NCBI GenBank assembly: GCA_037954235.1 | Contig: JBBMOA010000001.1 | Span: 8,022,001-8,086,000, forward strand | DNA: 64,000 nucleotides | From: Aulostomus chinensis | Taxonomy: Eukaryota > Chordata > Actinopteri > Syngnathiformes > Aulostomidae | Direction of reading: 5' to 3' | Position numbers and translations under genes: made by a program | Notes under the pieces: generated by a model | What the model was told of the DNA's origin: nothing | What the model saw: only the letters and a program-made list of their open reading frames with translations | The model's database searches: none | Shown: positions 53,021 to 64,000 of the stretch, piece after piece | Layout of the letters: each line of letters starts with the position of its first letter | Position numbering within the stretch: the first letter of the stretch is position 1

Positions 53021-54218
53021 AAAGCTGCAAGCAGCGTTGTTAGGGCCTGAGCCCCCGCCTAACCGCGGCCGGATCGCCGGCCCGAATCCAACGGTGCAAT
53101 CGGCAAATCCCTAGGCCTTGTAGTTTAGGAGATACGAGCCTCAGTTCGCTGCACAGTGCGAGTGCAGAGTTGAGAGCCGGCCCTTTAAGAGCCCCTCCCT
53201 TCTCTGCTCGCTCTCTGCCATCTGTGTCAGAGGGGAGAGCAGAGGAGGATTTGGCAGTTTAACTGTGAAACACTGTCATAACTCAGCATATGTTGGTCAA
53301 AAGTTGAATGTAAAGACATCAGTGCGTAGAGTTTTTTCTCAGGAATTCAATGGTGTGTTTTCTGAAGGTGTGAGTGTTTTAGTTTAAAAGCTACAAGTGT
53401 TTGTTTGAGAGTATGTACATGAGGGCAGAGACCCTCCAATTGTGGTTTCCATGACTACAGTAAACAAATCTCTGCCATCTGTGCTAGAGTGGAGAGCAAC
53501 CGAAAAGTGTACATTTTTAGTGTGTGAAAAGCAAATAACTCCGCATATGTTGCTTGGAAGTGGGATATAATACCATATTTTTGTAGAGATTTTTCTGAGG
53601 AATCGACTGGTATGTTTTGTGAAGCTGTGAGAGTTTTAGTTTAGACGTGAGAAGCATTTGTTCGAGAGTTTGTACCATGAGAGGACACGGCCACCCCATT
53701 GACTTCCATTGTAAGCGTGAAACGTTTCTCCCCGACTTTGACGGCTTATAAAATCCAAACCGAGCGCGTAGTATATTAACCTTGAACAATTTTTAATCAG
53801 CACAGTTGGGAGAGTAATGTGTGAAAGTCTGGAAGCGGTGCCATTTACGGTTTAGGAGGAGATAGATTTTGTTCGGGGAGGAGCAAAAGTCCTCATTTTG
53901 ACAGTTTTGTCCAATTTGTGGACATTGTGTTGTAGATAGGTGAGAGGTCAGAGCGTATGAAATTTTCGTCTTGATGAGACGAGTGCGACGGTGTTGGTCC
54001 CGTGTGTGTGGGACATTCGTGGAAGCAGTTATAATGATTCTATTTTTTTTTTAGTTTTTTTGCTCTGTAGGTGGCGCTATTGAGTTTTTTTGAATTTTTT
54101 TTTTAAAATATAAAATTTTTCGCCAGACCGGACGTGTGTGCAAAATTTCAGCGAATTTCATGCATGTTCAGGGGTTCAAATAAAGGATTTACTTGGCGTG
54201 GAAGAAAGAAAGAAAATT
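53021..54218 (-). mobile_element. Short Helentron unit, no 5' module
   Basis: A 1198-base unit. Its right end, GGTTCAAATAAAGGATTTAC, is shared with the last unit of the window (63925-63947). Confidence 0.83.
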
Positions 54219-55639
54219 AAAGCTGCAAGCAGCGTTGTTAGGGCCTGAGCCCCCGCCTAACCGCGGCCGGATCGCCGGCCCGAATCCAACGGTGTAATCG
54301 GCAAATCCCTAGGCCTTGTAGTTTCGGAGATACGAGCCTCAGTTCGCTGCACAGTGTGACTGCAGAGCTGAGAGCCGGCCCTTTAAGAGCCCCTCCCTTC
54401 TCTGCTCGCTCTCTGCCATCTGTGTCAGAGTGGAGAGCAGAGGATGATTTGGCAGTTTTACTGTTAAACACAGTCATAACTCAGCATATGTGGGTCAAAA
54501 GTGGAATGTAAAGACATCAGTGCGTAGAGTTTTTTCTCAGGAATTCAATGGTGTGCTTTTTGAAGGTGTGAGTGTTTTAGTTTAGAAGCTACAAGTGTTT
54601 GTTTGAGAGTATGTACATGAGGGCAGAGAAGCTCCAATTGTGGTTTCCATGACTACAGTAAACAAATCTCTGCCATCTGTGCCTGAGTGGAGAGCAGCTA
54701 AAAATTGCACATTTTTAGTGTGTGAAAAGCAAATAACTATGCATTTGTTGCTTGGAAGTGGAATATAATTCCATATTTTTGTAGGGATTTTTCTGAGGAA
54801 TCCAGTGGTGTGTTTTGTGAAGCTGTGAGAGTTTCAGTGTAGACGTGACAAGTGTTTGTTTGAAAGTATGTACCATGAGAGGACACGGCCTCCCCATTGA
54901 CTTCCATTGTAACGTAAAACGTGTCTCCCCGACTTTGACGGCTTATAAAATCCAAACCGAGCGCGTAGTATATTATTCTTACTGAACTTTTAATCAGCAC
55001 AGTTGGGAGAGTAATGTGTTAAAGTTTGGAAGCGATGCCATTTACGGTTTAGGAGGAGATAGATTTTGTTCGGGGAGGAGCAAAAGTCCTCATTTTGACA
55101 GTTTTGTCCAATTTGTGGACATTGTGTTGCAGATAGGTGAGAGGTCAGAGCGTATGAATTTTTCGTCTTGATGAGACAAGTGCAACGGTGTTGGTCCCAT
55201 GTCTGTGGGACATTTGTGCAAGCAGTTATCGCGCTCCAAAGTTTTTGCGAGTTTTTTGGCTCCCTAGGTGGCGCTATTGAGTTTTTGCGAATTTTTTTTT
55301 TTAAATATCAAATTTTTCGCCGGACCGGACGTGTGTGCAAAATTTCAGCGAATTTCATGCATGTTCAGGGGGTCAAATTAAGCGTTAAAGATTCCCGGAT
55401 GAAAGAAAGAATAATAAGAAAAAAACGGAGCAATTTCAGATATAATTTTTGCCACCATTGGTTTCAATGGGGGACCTCACCCCCCTGTCCCCCCCCGGAC
55501 CCTCCTGTGATGTTTTTAGAGGCCTGTGATGTTCCTAAGTGTGTGTTTTTACTGCTTTTAGCGCTGACTTCGTGTCTCTCTGACTTCGAAACATAATAGG
55601 GTCTTCGCCCAGAAGTACCTTCTGGCTCAGGCCCTAATT
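54219..55639 (-). mobile_element. Complete short Helentron unit
   Basis: A 1421-base subfamily 1 unit with one module (about 55430-55637). Confidence 0.84.
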
Positions 55640-56831
55640 AAAGCTGCAAGCAGCGTTGTTAGGGCCTGAGCCCCCGCGCGGCCTACGGCCGCGTCCTTGA
55701 CACCGGCCCGAATCCAACGGTGTAATCGGCAAATCCCTAGGCCTTGTAGTTTAGGAGATACGAGCCTCAGTTCGCTGCACAGTGTGACTGCAGAGCTGAG
55801 AGCAGAGCTGCCAGCTGGCCCATTAAGAACCCCTCCCCCGCTGCACTTTCTTTGATCTGTGCTAGAGTGGAGAGAGCGGAGGATTAAGAGAAATGTAGTG
55901 TGTAAAAGCTGAATAAGTCGGCCTACGTTGGTCAAAAGTAACACAAAATACCATATTTTTGTAGGGATTTTTGTCAGGAATACAGTGATATGTTTTTAAA
56001 AGCTGTGCGATGTATGGTATAGACGTGAGAAGCATTTGTTTGAGAGTATGTACCATGAGAGGACACGGCCTCCCCATTGACTTCCATTGTAAGCGTGAAA
56101 CGTGTCTCCCCGACTTTGACGGCTTATAAAATCCGAACCGAGCGCGTAGTATATTATTCTTACTGAACTTTTAATCAGCACAGTTGGGAGAGTAATGTGT
56201 GAAAGTTTGGAAGCCCTGGCATTTACGGTTTAGGAGGAGATAGATTTTGTTCGGGGAGTAAAAAAAGTCCTGATTTTGACAGTTTTGTCCAATTTGTGGA
56301 CATTCTGTTGGAGATAGGTGAGGGGTCAGAGTGTAAGAATTGTTCGTCTTGATGAGACGAGTCCAACGGTGTTGGTCCCATGTCTGTGGGAGTTTTGTGT
56401 GAGGAGTTATAGCGCGCGAAATGAAAAAAAATTATCTTTTTTTTGTGTGGCTCCCTAGGTGGCGCTATAGACTTTTGTGGCGTTTTTGTTTTTGATTAGT
56501 GAATGTTGAGACATACCGAACGATTGTGCCGAAATTCAGCGAATTTCATGCATGTTCAGGGGGTCAAATTAGATTATGCGCGTTATGCGCATTATGCGCA
56601 TATAGCGCGCACTCATTGAGAGCAAGAACAGTATAATACCAGGTTTTGAATGGGTGTGTATGTGAAAACTGGCTCCGGGCCGTCTGGCCCAGTTGCCTCA
56701 TGGGTGTTGGGGGGGCCTGGGACACTGTTTAGTGTGTGTTTTTAGTGTTTTTAGTGCTGCTAATGTGTTGCTCTGCCGAGCAAACATAATAGGGTCTTCG
56801 CCAGAAGTACCTTCTGGCTCAGGCCCTAATT
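55640..56831 (-). mobile_element. Short Helentron unit, subfamily 2, with divergent right part
   Basis: It starts with the GCGCGGCCTACGGCCGCG variant and a subfamily 2 body. The right 430 bases are unlike any other unit in the window. They include a TGCGCA-rich alternating tract (56574-56613) and a different module with GTTGGGGGGGCCTGGGAC. The terminal CCAGAAG hairpin and GGCTCAGGCCCTAA are still present. Confidence 0.8.
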
Positions 56832-58122
56832 AAAGCTGCAAGCAGCGTTGTTAGGGCCTGAGCCCCCGCGCGGCCTATGGCCGCGTCCTTGACACCGGCC
56901 CGAATCCAACGGTGTAATCGGCAAATCCCTAGGCCTTGTAGTTTAGGAGATACGAGCCTCAGTGCGCTGCACAGTGTGAGAGCAGAGCTGAGAGCCGGCC
57001 ATTTAAGAGTCCCTCCCTTCTCTGCTCGCTCTCTGCCATCTGTGTCAGAGTGGAGAGCAGAGCTGAGAGCAGAGCTGCCAGCTGGCCCTTTAAGAACCCC
57101 TCCCCCGCTGCACTGTGTCTGATCTGTGCTGGAGTGGAGAGAGTGGAGGATTCAGAGAAATGTAGTGTGTAAAAGCTGAATAAGTCGGCATACGTTGGTC
57201 AAAAGTCACACAAAATACCATATTTTTGTAGGGATTTTTGTCAGGAATACAGTGGTGTGTTTTTAAAAGCTGTGCGATGTATGGTATAGACGTGAGAAGC
57301 ATTTGTTCGAGAGTATGTACCCTGAGAGGACACGCTCTCCCCATAGACTTCCATTGTAAGGCGAAAAGTGTCTCCCCCACTTTGACGGCTCATAAAATCC
57401 AAACCAAGCGCGTAGTATATTAACCTTGAACAACTTTCAATCAGCACAGTTGGGAGAGTAATGTGTGAAAGTTTGGAAGCCCTGGCATTTACGGTTTAGG
57501 AGGAGATAGATTTTGTTCGGGGCGCAAAATTGTCCAAAATTAGACATTCGTGTCCAAATTGTGGACATCCTGTTACAGTTAGGTCAGGGGTGTGAGTGTA
57601 TGATTTATCCGTCTTGATGAGACGAGTTCAATGGTGTTTGTCCCATGTCTGTAGGACATTCCTACAGTCTGTGGCGTGGTTTTTTGTGTATGTAGGTGGC
57701 GCTATTGAGTAGAGCGCCTCTTTTTTTTTTAATTATCGAATTTTTCGCCGCACCCGATGTGCTTACCAAATTTGGTGAGTTTTCATGCATGTTTAGGGGG
57801 TCAAATTTACTTTTGAAGTGGCGAGTGTGACTTCGAAACATAATAGGGTCTTCGCCAGGGACTGGCTCAGGCCCTAATAAGAAGAAGAAGAAAAAAACGC
57901 AGCAATTTCAGATATAATTTTTGCCACCATAGGTTTCAATGGGGGACCTCACCCCCCGTCCCCCCCCGGACCCCCCTGTGATGTTTTTAGAGGCCTGTGA
58001 TGCTCCTAAGTGTGTGTTTTTACTGCTTTTAGCGCTGACTTCGTGTCTCTCTGACTTCGAAACATAATAGGGTCTTCGCCCAGAAGTACCTTCTGGCTCA
58101 GGCCCTAATAATAATAATAATT
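56832..58122 (-). mobile_element. Short Helentron unit, subfamily 2, plus extra subfamily 1 module
   Basis: A subfamily 2 body and short module (CCAG-GGA-CTGG hairpin, ending near 57877) is followed by a solo subfamily 1 module (about 57901-58108). Confidence 0.82.
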
Positions 58123-59333
58123 AAAGCTGCAAGCAGCGTTGTTAGGGCCTGAGCCCCCACGCGGCCTACGGCCGCGTCCTTGACACCGGCCCGAATCCAA
58201 CGGTGTAATCGGCAAATCCCTAGGCCTTGTAGTTTAGAAGATACGAGCCTCAGTGCGCTGCACAGTGTGAGTGCAGAGCTGAGAGCCGGCCCTTTAAGAG
58301 CCCCTCCCTTCTCTGCTCGCTCTCTGCCATCTCTGTCAGAGTGGAGAGCAGAGGAGGATTTGGCAGTTTTACTGACAAACACAGTCATAACTCAGCATAT
58401 GTTGGTCAAAAGTTGAATGTAAAGACATCAGTGCGTAGAGTTTTTTCTCAGGAATTCAATGGTGTGCTTTTTGAAGGTGTGAGTGTTTTAGTTTAGAAGA
58501 TACAAGTGTTTGTTTGAGAGTATGTACATGAGGGCAGAGAAGCTCCAATTGTGGTTTCCATGACTACAGTAAACAAATCTCTGCCATCTGTGCAGGAGTG
58601 GAGAGCAGCTGAAAAGTGTACATTTTTAGTGTGTGAAAAGCAAATAACTCCGCATTTGTTGCTTGGAAGTGGAATATAATACCATATTTTTGTAGAGATT
58701 TTTCTGAGGAATCCAGTGGTGTGTTTTGTGAAGCTGTGAGAGTTTTAGTTTAGACGTGAGAAGCATTTGTTCGAGAGTTTGTACCATGAGAAGACACGGC
58801 CACCCCATTGACTTCCATTGTAAGTGTGAAAGGTGTCTCCCCCACTTTGACGGCTTATAAAATCCAAACCGAACGCGTAGTATATTAGCCTTTAAAGATT
58901 TTTGAAGAGCACAGTTGGGAGAGAAATGTGTGAAAGTTTGGAAGCGATGCCATTTACGGTTTAGGAGGAGATAGATTTTGTTCGGGGAGTAAAAAATTCC
59001 TTTTTTTGACAGTTTTGTCCAATTTGTGGACATTGTGTTGTAGATAGGTGAGAGGTCAGAGTGTATGAATTTTTCGTCTTAATGAGACGATTCCAACGGT
59101 GTTGGTCCCATGTCTGTGGGACATTCGTGGAAGCAGTTATAGCGCTCCCAATTTTTTTTTAGTTTTTTTGCTCCCTAGGTGGCGCTATTGAGTTTTGGTG
59201 AAATTTTTTTTTAAAATATAAAATTTTTTGCCAGACCGGACGTGCGTGCCAAAATTCAGCGAATTTCATGCATGTTCAGTGGGTGTAATTAAGGGTTTTT
59301 TTGGCGGCGGAACCGGAAAGAATAATAATAATT
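58123..59333 (-). mobile_element. Chimeric short Helentron unit
   Basis: The first about 90 bases carry the subfamily 2 start (CACGCGGCCTACGGCCGCG). From about 58380 onward it matches 103-1303 and 49408-50608 almost exactly. The join suggests recombination or template switching. Confidence 0.82.
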
Positions 59334-60534
59334 AAAGCTGCAAGCAGCGTTGTTAGGGCCTGAGCCCCCGCCTAACCGCGGCCGGATCGCCGGCCCCAAT
59401 CCAACGGTGTAATCGGCAAATCCCTAGGCCTTGTAGTTTAGGAGATACAAGCCTCAGTTCGCTGCACAGCGTGACTGCAGAGCTGAGAGCCGGCCCTTTA
59501 AGAGCCCCTCCCTTCTCTGCTCGCTCTCTACCATCTGTGTCAGAGCTGAGAGCAGAGGAGGATTTGGCAGTTTAACTGTGAAACACAGTCATAACTCAGC
59601 ATATGTGGGTCAAAAGTGGAATGTAAAGACATCAGTGCGTAGAGTTTTTTCTCAGGAATTCAATGGTGTGCTTTTTGAAGGTGTGAGTGTTTTAGTTTAG
59701 AAGCTACAAGTGTTTGTTTGAGAGTATGTACATGAGGGCAGAGACCATCCAATTGTGGTTTCCATGACTACAGTAAACAAATCTCTGCCATCTGTGCAGG
59801 AGTTGAGAGCAGCCGAAAAGTGTACATTTTTAGTGTGTGAAAATCAAATAACTCCGCATATGTTGCTTGGAAGTGGAATATAATACCATATTTTTGTAGA
59901 GATTTTTCTGAGGAATCCAGTGGTGTGTTTTGTGAAGCTGTGAGAGTTTTAGTTTAGACGTGAGAAGCATTTGTTTGAGAGTATGTACCATGAGAGGACA
60001 CGGCCTCCCCATTGACTTCCATTGTAAGCGTGAAAAGTGTCTCCTCCACTTTGACGGCCTATAAAATGGGAACCGAGCGCGTAGTAGATTAGCCTTTAAA
60101 GATTTTTGAAGAGCACAGTTGGGAGAGTCATGTGTGAAAGTTTGGAAGCGATGCCATTTACGGTTTAGGAGGAGATAGATTTTGTTCGGGCGTAAAAAAA
60201 GTCCTAATTTTGACAGTTTTGTCCAATTTGTGGACATTGTGTTGTAGATAGGTGAGAGGTCAGAGTGTATGAATTGTTGGTCTTGCTGAGACGAGTGCAA
60301 CGGTGTTGGTCCCATGTCTGTGGGACATTCGTGCAAGCAGTTATAGCGCTCCCAATTTTTTTTGAGTTTTTTTGCTCCCTAGGTGGCGCTATTGAGTTTT
60401 GGTGAAATTTTTTTTTAAAATATAAAATTTTTTGCCAGACCGGACGTGCGTGCAAAAATTCAGCGAATTTCATGCATGTTCAGGGGGTGAAATTAAGGTT
60501 TAAAGTGGCGGGGAAGAAAGAAAGAAAAATAATT
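59334..60534 (-). mobile_element. Short Helentron unit, no 5' module
   Basis: A 1201-base subfamily 1 unit. Confidence 0.83.
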
Positions 60535-61736
60535 AAAGCTGCAAGCAGCGTTGTTAGGGCCTGAGCCCCCGCCTAACTGCGGCCGGATCGCCGGCCCCAA
60601 TCCAACGGTGTAATCGGCAAATCCCTAGGCCTTGTAGTTTAGGAGATACGAGCCTCAGTTCGCTGCACAGTGCGAGTGCAGAGTTGAGAGCCGGCCCTTT
60701 AAGAGCCCCTCCCTTCTCTGCTCGCTCTCTGCCATCTGTGTCAGAGTGGAGAGCAGAGGAGGATTTGGCAGTTTAACTGTGAAACACAGTCATAACTCAG
60801 TATATGTGGGTCAAAAGTTGAAAGTAAAGACATCAGTGCGTAGAGTTTTTTGTCAGGAATTCAATGGTGTGTTTTCTGAAGGTGTGAGTCTTTTAGTTTA
60901 GAAGCTACAAGTGTTTGTTTGAGAGTATGTACATGAGGGCAGAGACCCTCCAATTGTGGTTTCCATGACTACAGTAAACAAATCTCTGCCATCTGTGCCT
61001 GAGTGGAGAGCAGCTGAAAAGTGTACATTTTTAGTGTGTAAAAAGCAAATAACTCTGCATTTGTTGCTTGGAAGTGGAATATAATACCATATTTTTGTAG
61101 AGATTTTTCTCAGGAATTGACTGGTGTGTTTTGTGAAGCTGTGAGAGTTTTAGTTTAGACGTGAGAAGCATTTGTTCGAGAGTTTGTACCATGAGAGGAC
61201 ACGGCCACCCCATTGACTTCCATTGTAAGCGTGAAACGTGTCTCCCCGACTTTGACGGCTTATAAAATCCAAACCGAGCGCGTAGTATATTAGCCTTTAA
61301 AGATTTTTGAAGAGCAGTGTTGGGAGAGTAATGTGTGAAAGTCTGGAAGCGATGCCATTTACGGTTTAGGAGGAGATAGATTTTGTTCGGGGAGGAGCAA
61401 AAGTCTTCATTTTGACAGTTTTGTCCAATTTGTGGACATTGTGTTGTAGATAGGTGAGAGGTCAGAGTGTATGAATTTTTCGTCTTAATGAGACGATTCC
61501 AACGGTGTTGGTCCCATGTCTGTGGGACATTCGTGGAAGCAGTTATAGCGCTCCCAATTTTTTTTTAGTTTTTTTGCTCCCTAGGTGGCGCTATTGAGTT
61601 TTGGTGAAATTTTTTTTTTAAATATAAAATTTTTTGCCAGACCGGACGTGCGTGCCAAAATTCAGCGAATTTCATGCATGTTCAGGGGGTGTAATTAAGG
61701 GGTTTTTTGGCGGCGGAACCGGAAAGAATAATAATT
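60535..61736 (-). mobile_element. Short Helentron unit, no 5' module
   Basis: A 1202-base subfamily 1 unit. Its right end carries the GGAACCGGAAAGAATAATAA form. Confidence 0.83.
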
Positions 61737-62777
61737 AAAGCTGCAAGCAGCGTTGTTAGGGCCTGAGCCCCCGCCTAACCGCGGCCGGATCGCCGGCCCG
61801 AATCCAACGGTGTAATCGGCAAATCCCTAGGCCTTGTAGTTTAGGAGATACGAGCCTCAGTGCGCTGCACAGTGTGAGAGCAGAGCTGAGAGCTGGCCCT
61901 TTAAGAGCCCCTCCCTTCTCTGCTCGCTCTCTGCCATCTCTGTCAGAGCTGAGAGCAGAGCTGAGAGCAGAGCTGCCAGCTGGCCCTTTAAGAACCCCTC
62001 CCCCGCTGCACTGTGTCTGATCTGTGCTGGAGTGGAGAGAGTGGAGGATTCAGAGAAATGTAGTGTGTAAAAGGTGAATAAGTCGGCATACGTTGGTCAA
62101 AAGTCACACAAAATACCATATTTTTGTAGGGATTTTTGTCAGGAATACAGTGGTGTGTTTTTAAAAGCTGTGGAATGTATGGTGTAGATGTGAGAAGCAT
62201 TTGTTTGAGAGTATGTACCCTGAGAGGACACGCTCTCCCCATAGACTTCCATTGTAAGGCGAAAAGTGTCTCCCCCACTTTGACGGCTCATAAAATCCAA
62301 ACCGAGCGCGTAGTATATTAACCTTGAACAACTTTTAATCAGCACAGTTGGGAGAGTAATGTGTGAAAGTTTGGAAGCCCTGGCATTTACGGTTTAGGAG
62401 GAGATAGATTTTGTTCGGGGAGCAAAATTGTCCAAAATTAGACATTCGTGTCCAAATTGTGGACATCCTGTTACAGTTAGGTCAGGGGTGTGAGTGTATG
62501 ATTTATCCGTCTTGATGAGACGAGTTCAATGGTGTTTGTCCCATGTCTGTAGGACATTCCTACAGTCTGGGGCGTGGTTTTTTGTGTATGTAGGTGGCGC
62601 TATTGAGTAGAGCGCCTCTTTTTTTTTAAATTATCGAATTTTTCGCCGCACCCGATGTGCTTACCAAATTTGGTGAGTTTTCATGCATGTTTAGGGGGTC
62701 AAATTTACTTTTGAAGTGGCGAGTGTGACTTCGAAACATAATAGGGTCTTCGCCAGGGACTGGCTCAGGCCCTAATT
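61737..62777 (-). mobile_element. Chimeric short Helentron unit
   Basis: A subfamily 1 start (CCTAACCGCGGCCGGATCG) is joined to a subfamily 2 body and short module (CCAG-GGA-CTGG hairpin at the end). This is the reverse combination to 58123-59333. Confidence 0.82.
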
Positions 62778-64000
62778 AAAGCTGCAAGCAGCGTTGTTAG
62801 GGCCTGAGCCCCCGCCTAACCGCGGCCGGATCGCCGGCCCGAATCCAACGGTGTAATCGGCAAATCCCTAGGCCTTGTAGTTTAGGAGATACGAGCCTCA
62901 GTGCGCTGCACAGCGTGACTGCAGAGCTGAGAGCCGGCCCTTTAAGAGCCCCTCCCTTCTCTGCTCGCTCTCTGCCATCTGTGTCAGAGCTGAGAGCAGA
63001 GGAGGATTTGGCAGTTTAACTGTGAAACACAGTCATAACTCAGCATATGTTGGTCAAAAGTTGAACGTAAAGACATCAGTGCGTAGAGTTTTTTCTCAGG
63101 AATTCAATGGTGTGTTTTCTGAAGGTGTGAGTGTTTTAGTTTAGAAGCTACAAGTGTTTGTTTGAGAGTATGTACCTGAGGGCAGAGACCCTCCAATTGT
63201 GGTTTCCATGACTACAGTAAACAAATCTTTGCCATCTGTGCTAGAGTGGAGAGCAGCTGAAAAATCCACATTTTCAGTGTGTGAAAAGCAAATAACTCTG
63301 CATATGTTGCTTCAAAGTGCAATGTAATCCCATATTTTTGTAGGGATTTTTCTGAGGAATCCAGTGGTGTGTTTTGTGAAGCTGTGTGAGTTTCAGTGTA
63401 GACGTGAGAAGCATTTGTTTGAGAGTATGTACCATGAGAGGACACAGCCTCCCCATTGGCTTCCATTGTAACGTAAAACGTGTCTCCCCGACTTTGACGG
63501 CTTATAAAATGGGAACCGAGCGCGTAGTATATTAGCCTTTAAAGATTTTTGAAGAGCAGTGTTGGGAGAGTAATGTGTGAAAGTTTGGAAGCGATGCCAT
63601 TTACGGTTTAGGAGGAGATAGATTTTGTTCGGGGAGGAGCAAAAGTCCTCATTTTGACAGTTTTGTCCAATTTCTGGACATTGTGTTGTAGATAGGTGAC
63701 AGGTCAGAGCGTATGAATTTTTCGTCTTGATGAGACGAGTGCAACGGTGTTGGTCCCATGTCTGTGGGACATTCGTGCAAGCAGTTATAGCGCTCCAAAT
63801 TTTTTGCGAGTTTTTTGGCTCCCTAGGTGGCGCTATTGAGTTTTTGCGAATTTTTTTTTTTAAATATAAAATTTTTCGCCAGACCGGACGAGTGTGCAAA
63901 ATTTCAGCGAATTTCATATATGTTCAGGGGTTCAAATAAAGGATTTACTTGGCGTGAAAGAAAGAAAGAATAATAGTGAAAAAAACTTAACAGTTTCAGA
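62778..64000 (-). mobile_element. Short Helentron unit, cut by window edge
   Basis: The body is complete. The next module begins at about 63980 (AAAAAAACTTAACAGTTTCAGA) and runs out of the window. Confidence 0.82.

Noticed and set aside
37001..64000. Ribosomal DNA or a simple centromeric satellite
   Set aside because: Units have transposon ends, vary in length by whole modules and match the flanks of the autonomous elements; no rRNA sequence is seen.

Overview
The window looks like teleost fish nuclear DNA that consists almost entirely of one family of rolling-circle transposons (Helentron, also called Helitron2). The fish assignment rests on family recognition: vertebrate Helentrons with an apurinic-type endonuclease tail are known from fish, and several non-coding segments look like repeats I remember as common in teleosts. 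I see no convincing host gene, tRNA or rRNA.

Layout on the + strand: the tail of a unit (1-102), three short units (103-4149), long autonomous element 1 (4150-19940), one short unit (19941-21150), long autonomous element 2 (21151-36947), then 20 more short units to the end of the window. All 27 unit starts have the same orientation, so the window is a head-to-tail array with about 15.8 kb and 1.0-1.9 kb units. The element sense strand is the minus strand. In that sense each complete unit starts with TTAGGGCCTGAGCC followed at once by a hairpin. It ends with the inverted copy GGCTCAGGCCCTAA, which is subterminal, then a GCTGC-TT-GCAGC hairpin and TTTAAT. This asymmetric terminal inverted repeat plus 3' hairpin is the layout described for Helentrons.

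Each long element carries one apparently intact gene on the minus strand. I could place ten coding exons by hand with matching GT-AG sites and phases in both copies. Nine small exons (16562-14604; 33211-31255) encode a basic leader, an SGNH/GDSL-type hydrolase and a proline/basic linker. The last exon (14492-6195; 31143-23155) encodes a herpesvirus-tegument-like (C76) cysteine protease domain, an OTU protease domain, a run of 18-residue basic repeats, a Cys-rich domain, the Helitron HUH Rep nuclease, a Pif1-like helicase and a C-terminal AP-type endonuclease. Predicted products are 3141 and 3038 residues. A conserved promoter (two CCAAT boxes, CRE-like sites, TATA) and a very short 5'UTR exon precede an intron 1 with tandem YY1-like motifs.

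The short units look like non-autonomous derivatives. The long element has direct repeats near both ends, and joining them predicts the observed 1.42 kb unit, much as a solo LTR forms. Two short-unit subfamilies match the two long elements, and some units are chimeras. The 3' halves of the two long elements, including untranslated DNA, are nearly identical, while the introns of the 5' half hardly align, which suggests recent gene conversion.

Limits: everything was read by eye. Splice sites, domain calls and identities need RNA-seq, profile searches and alignment.
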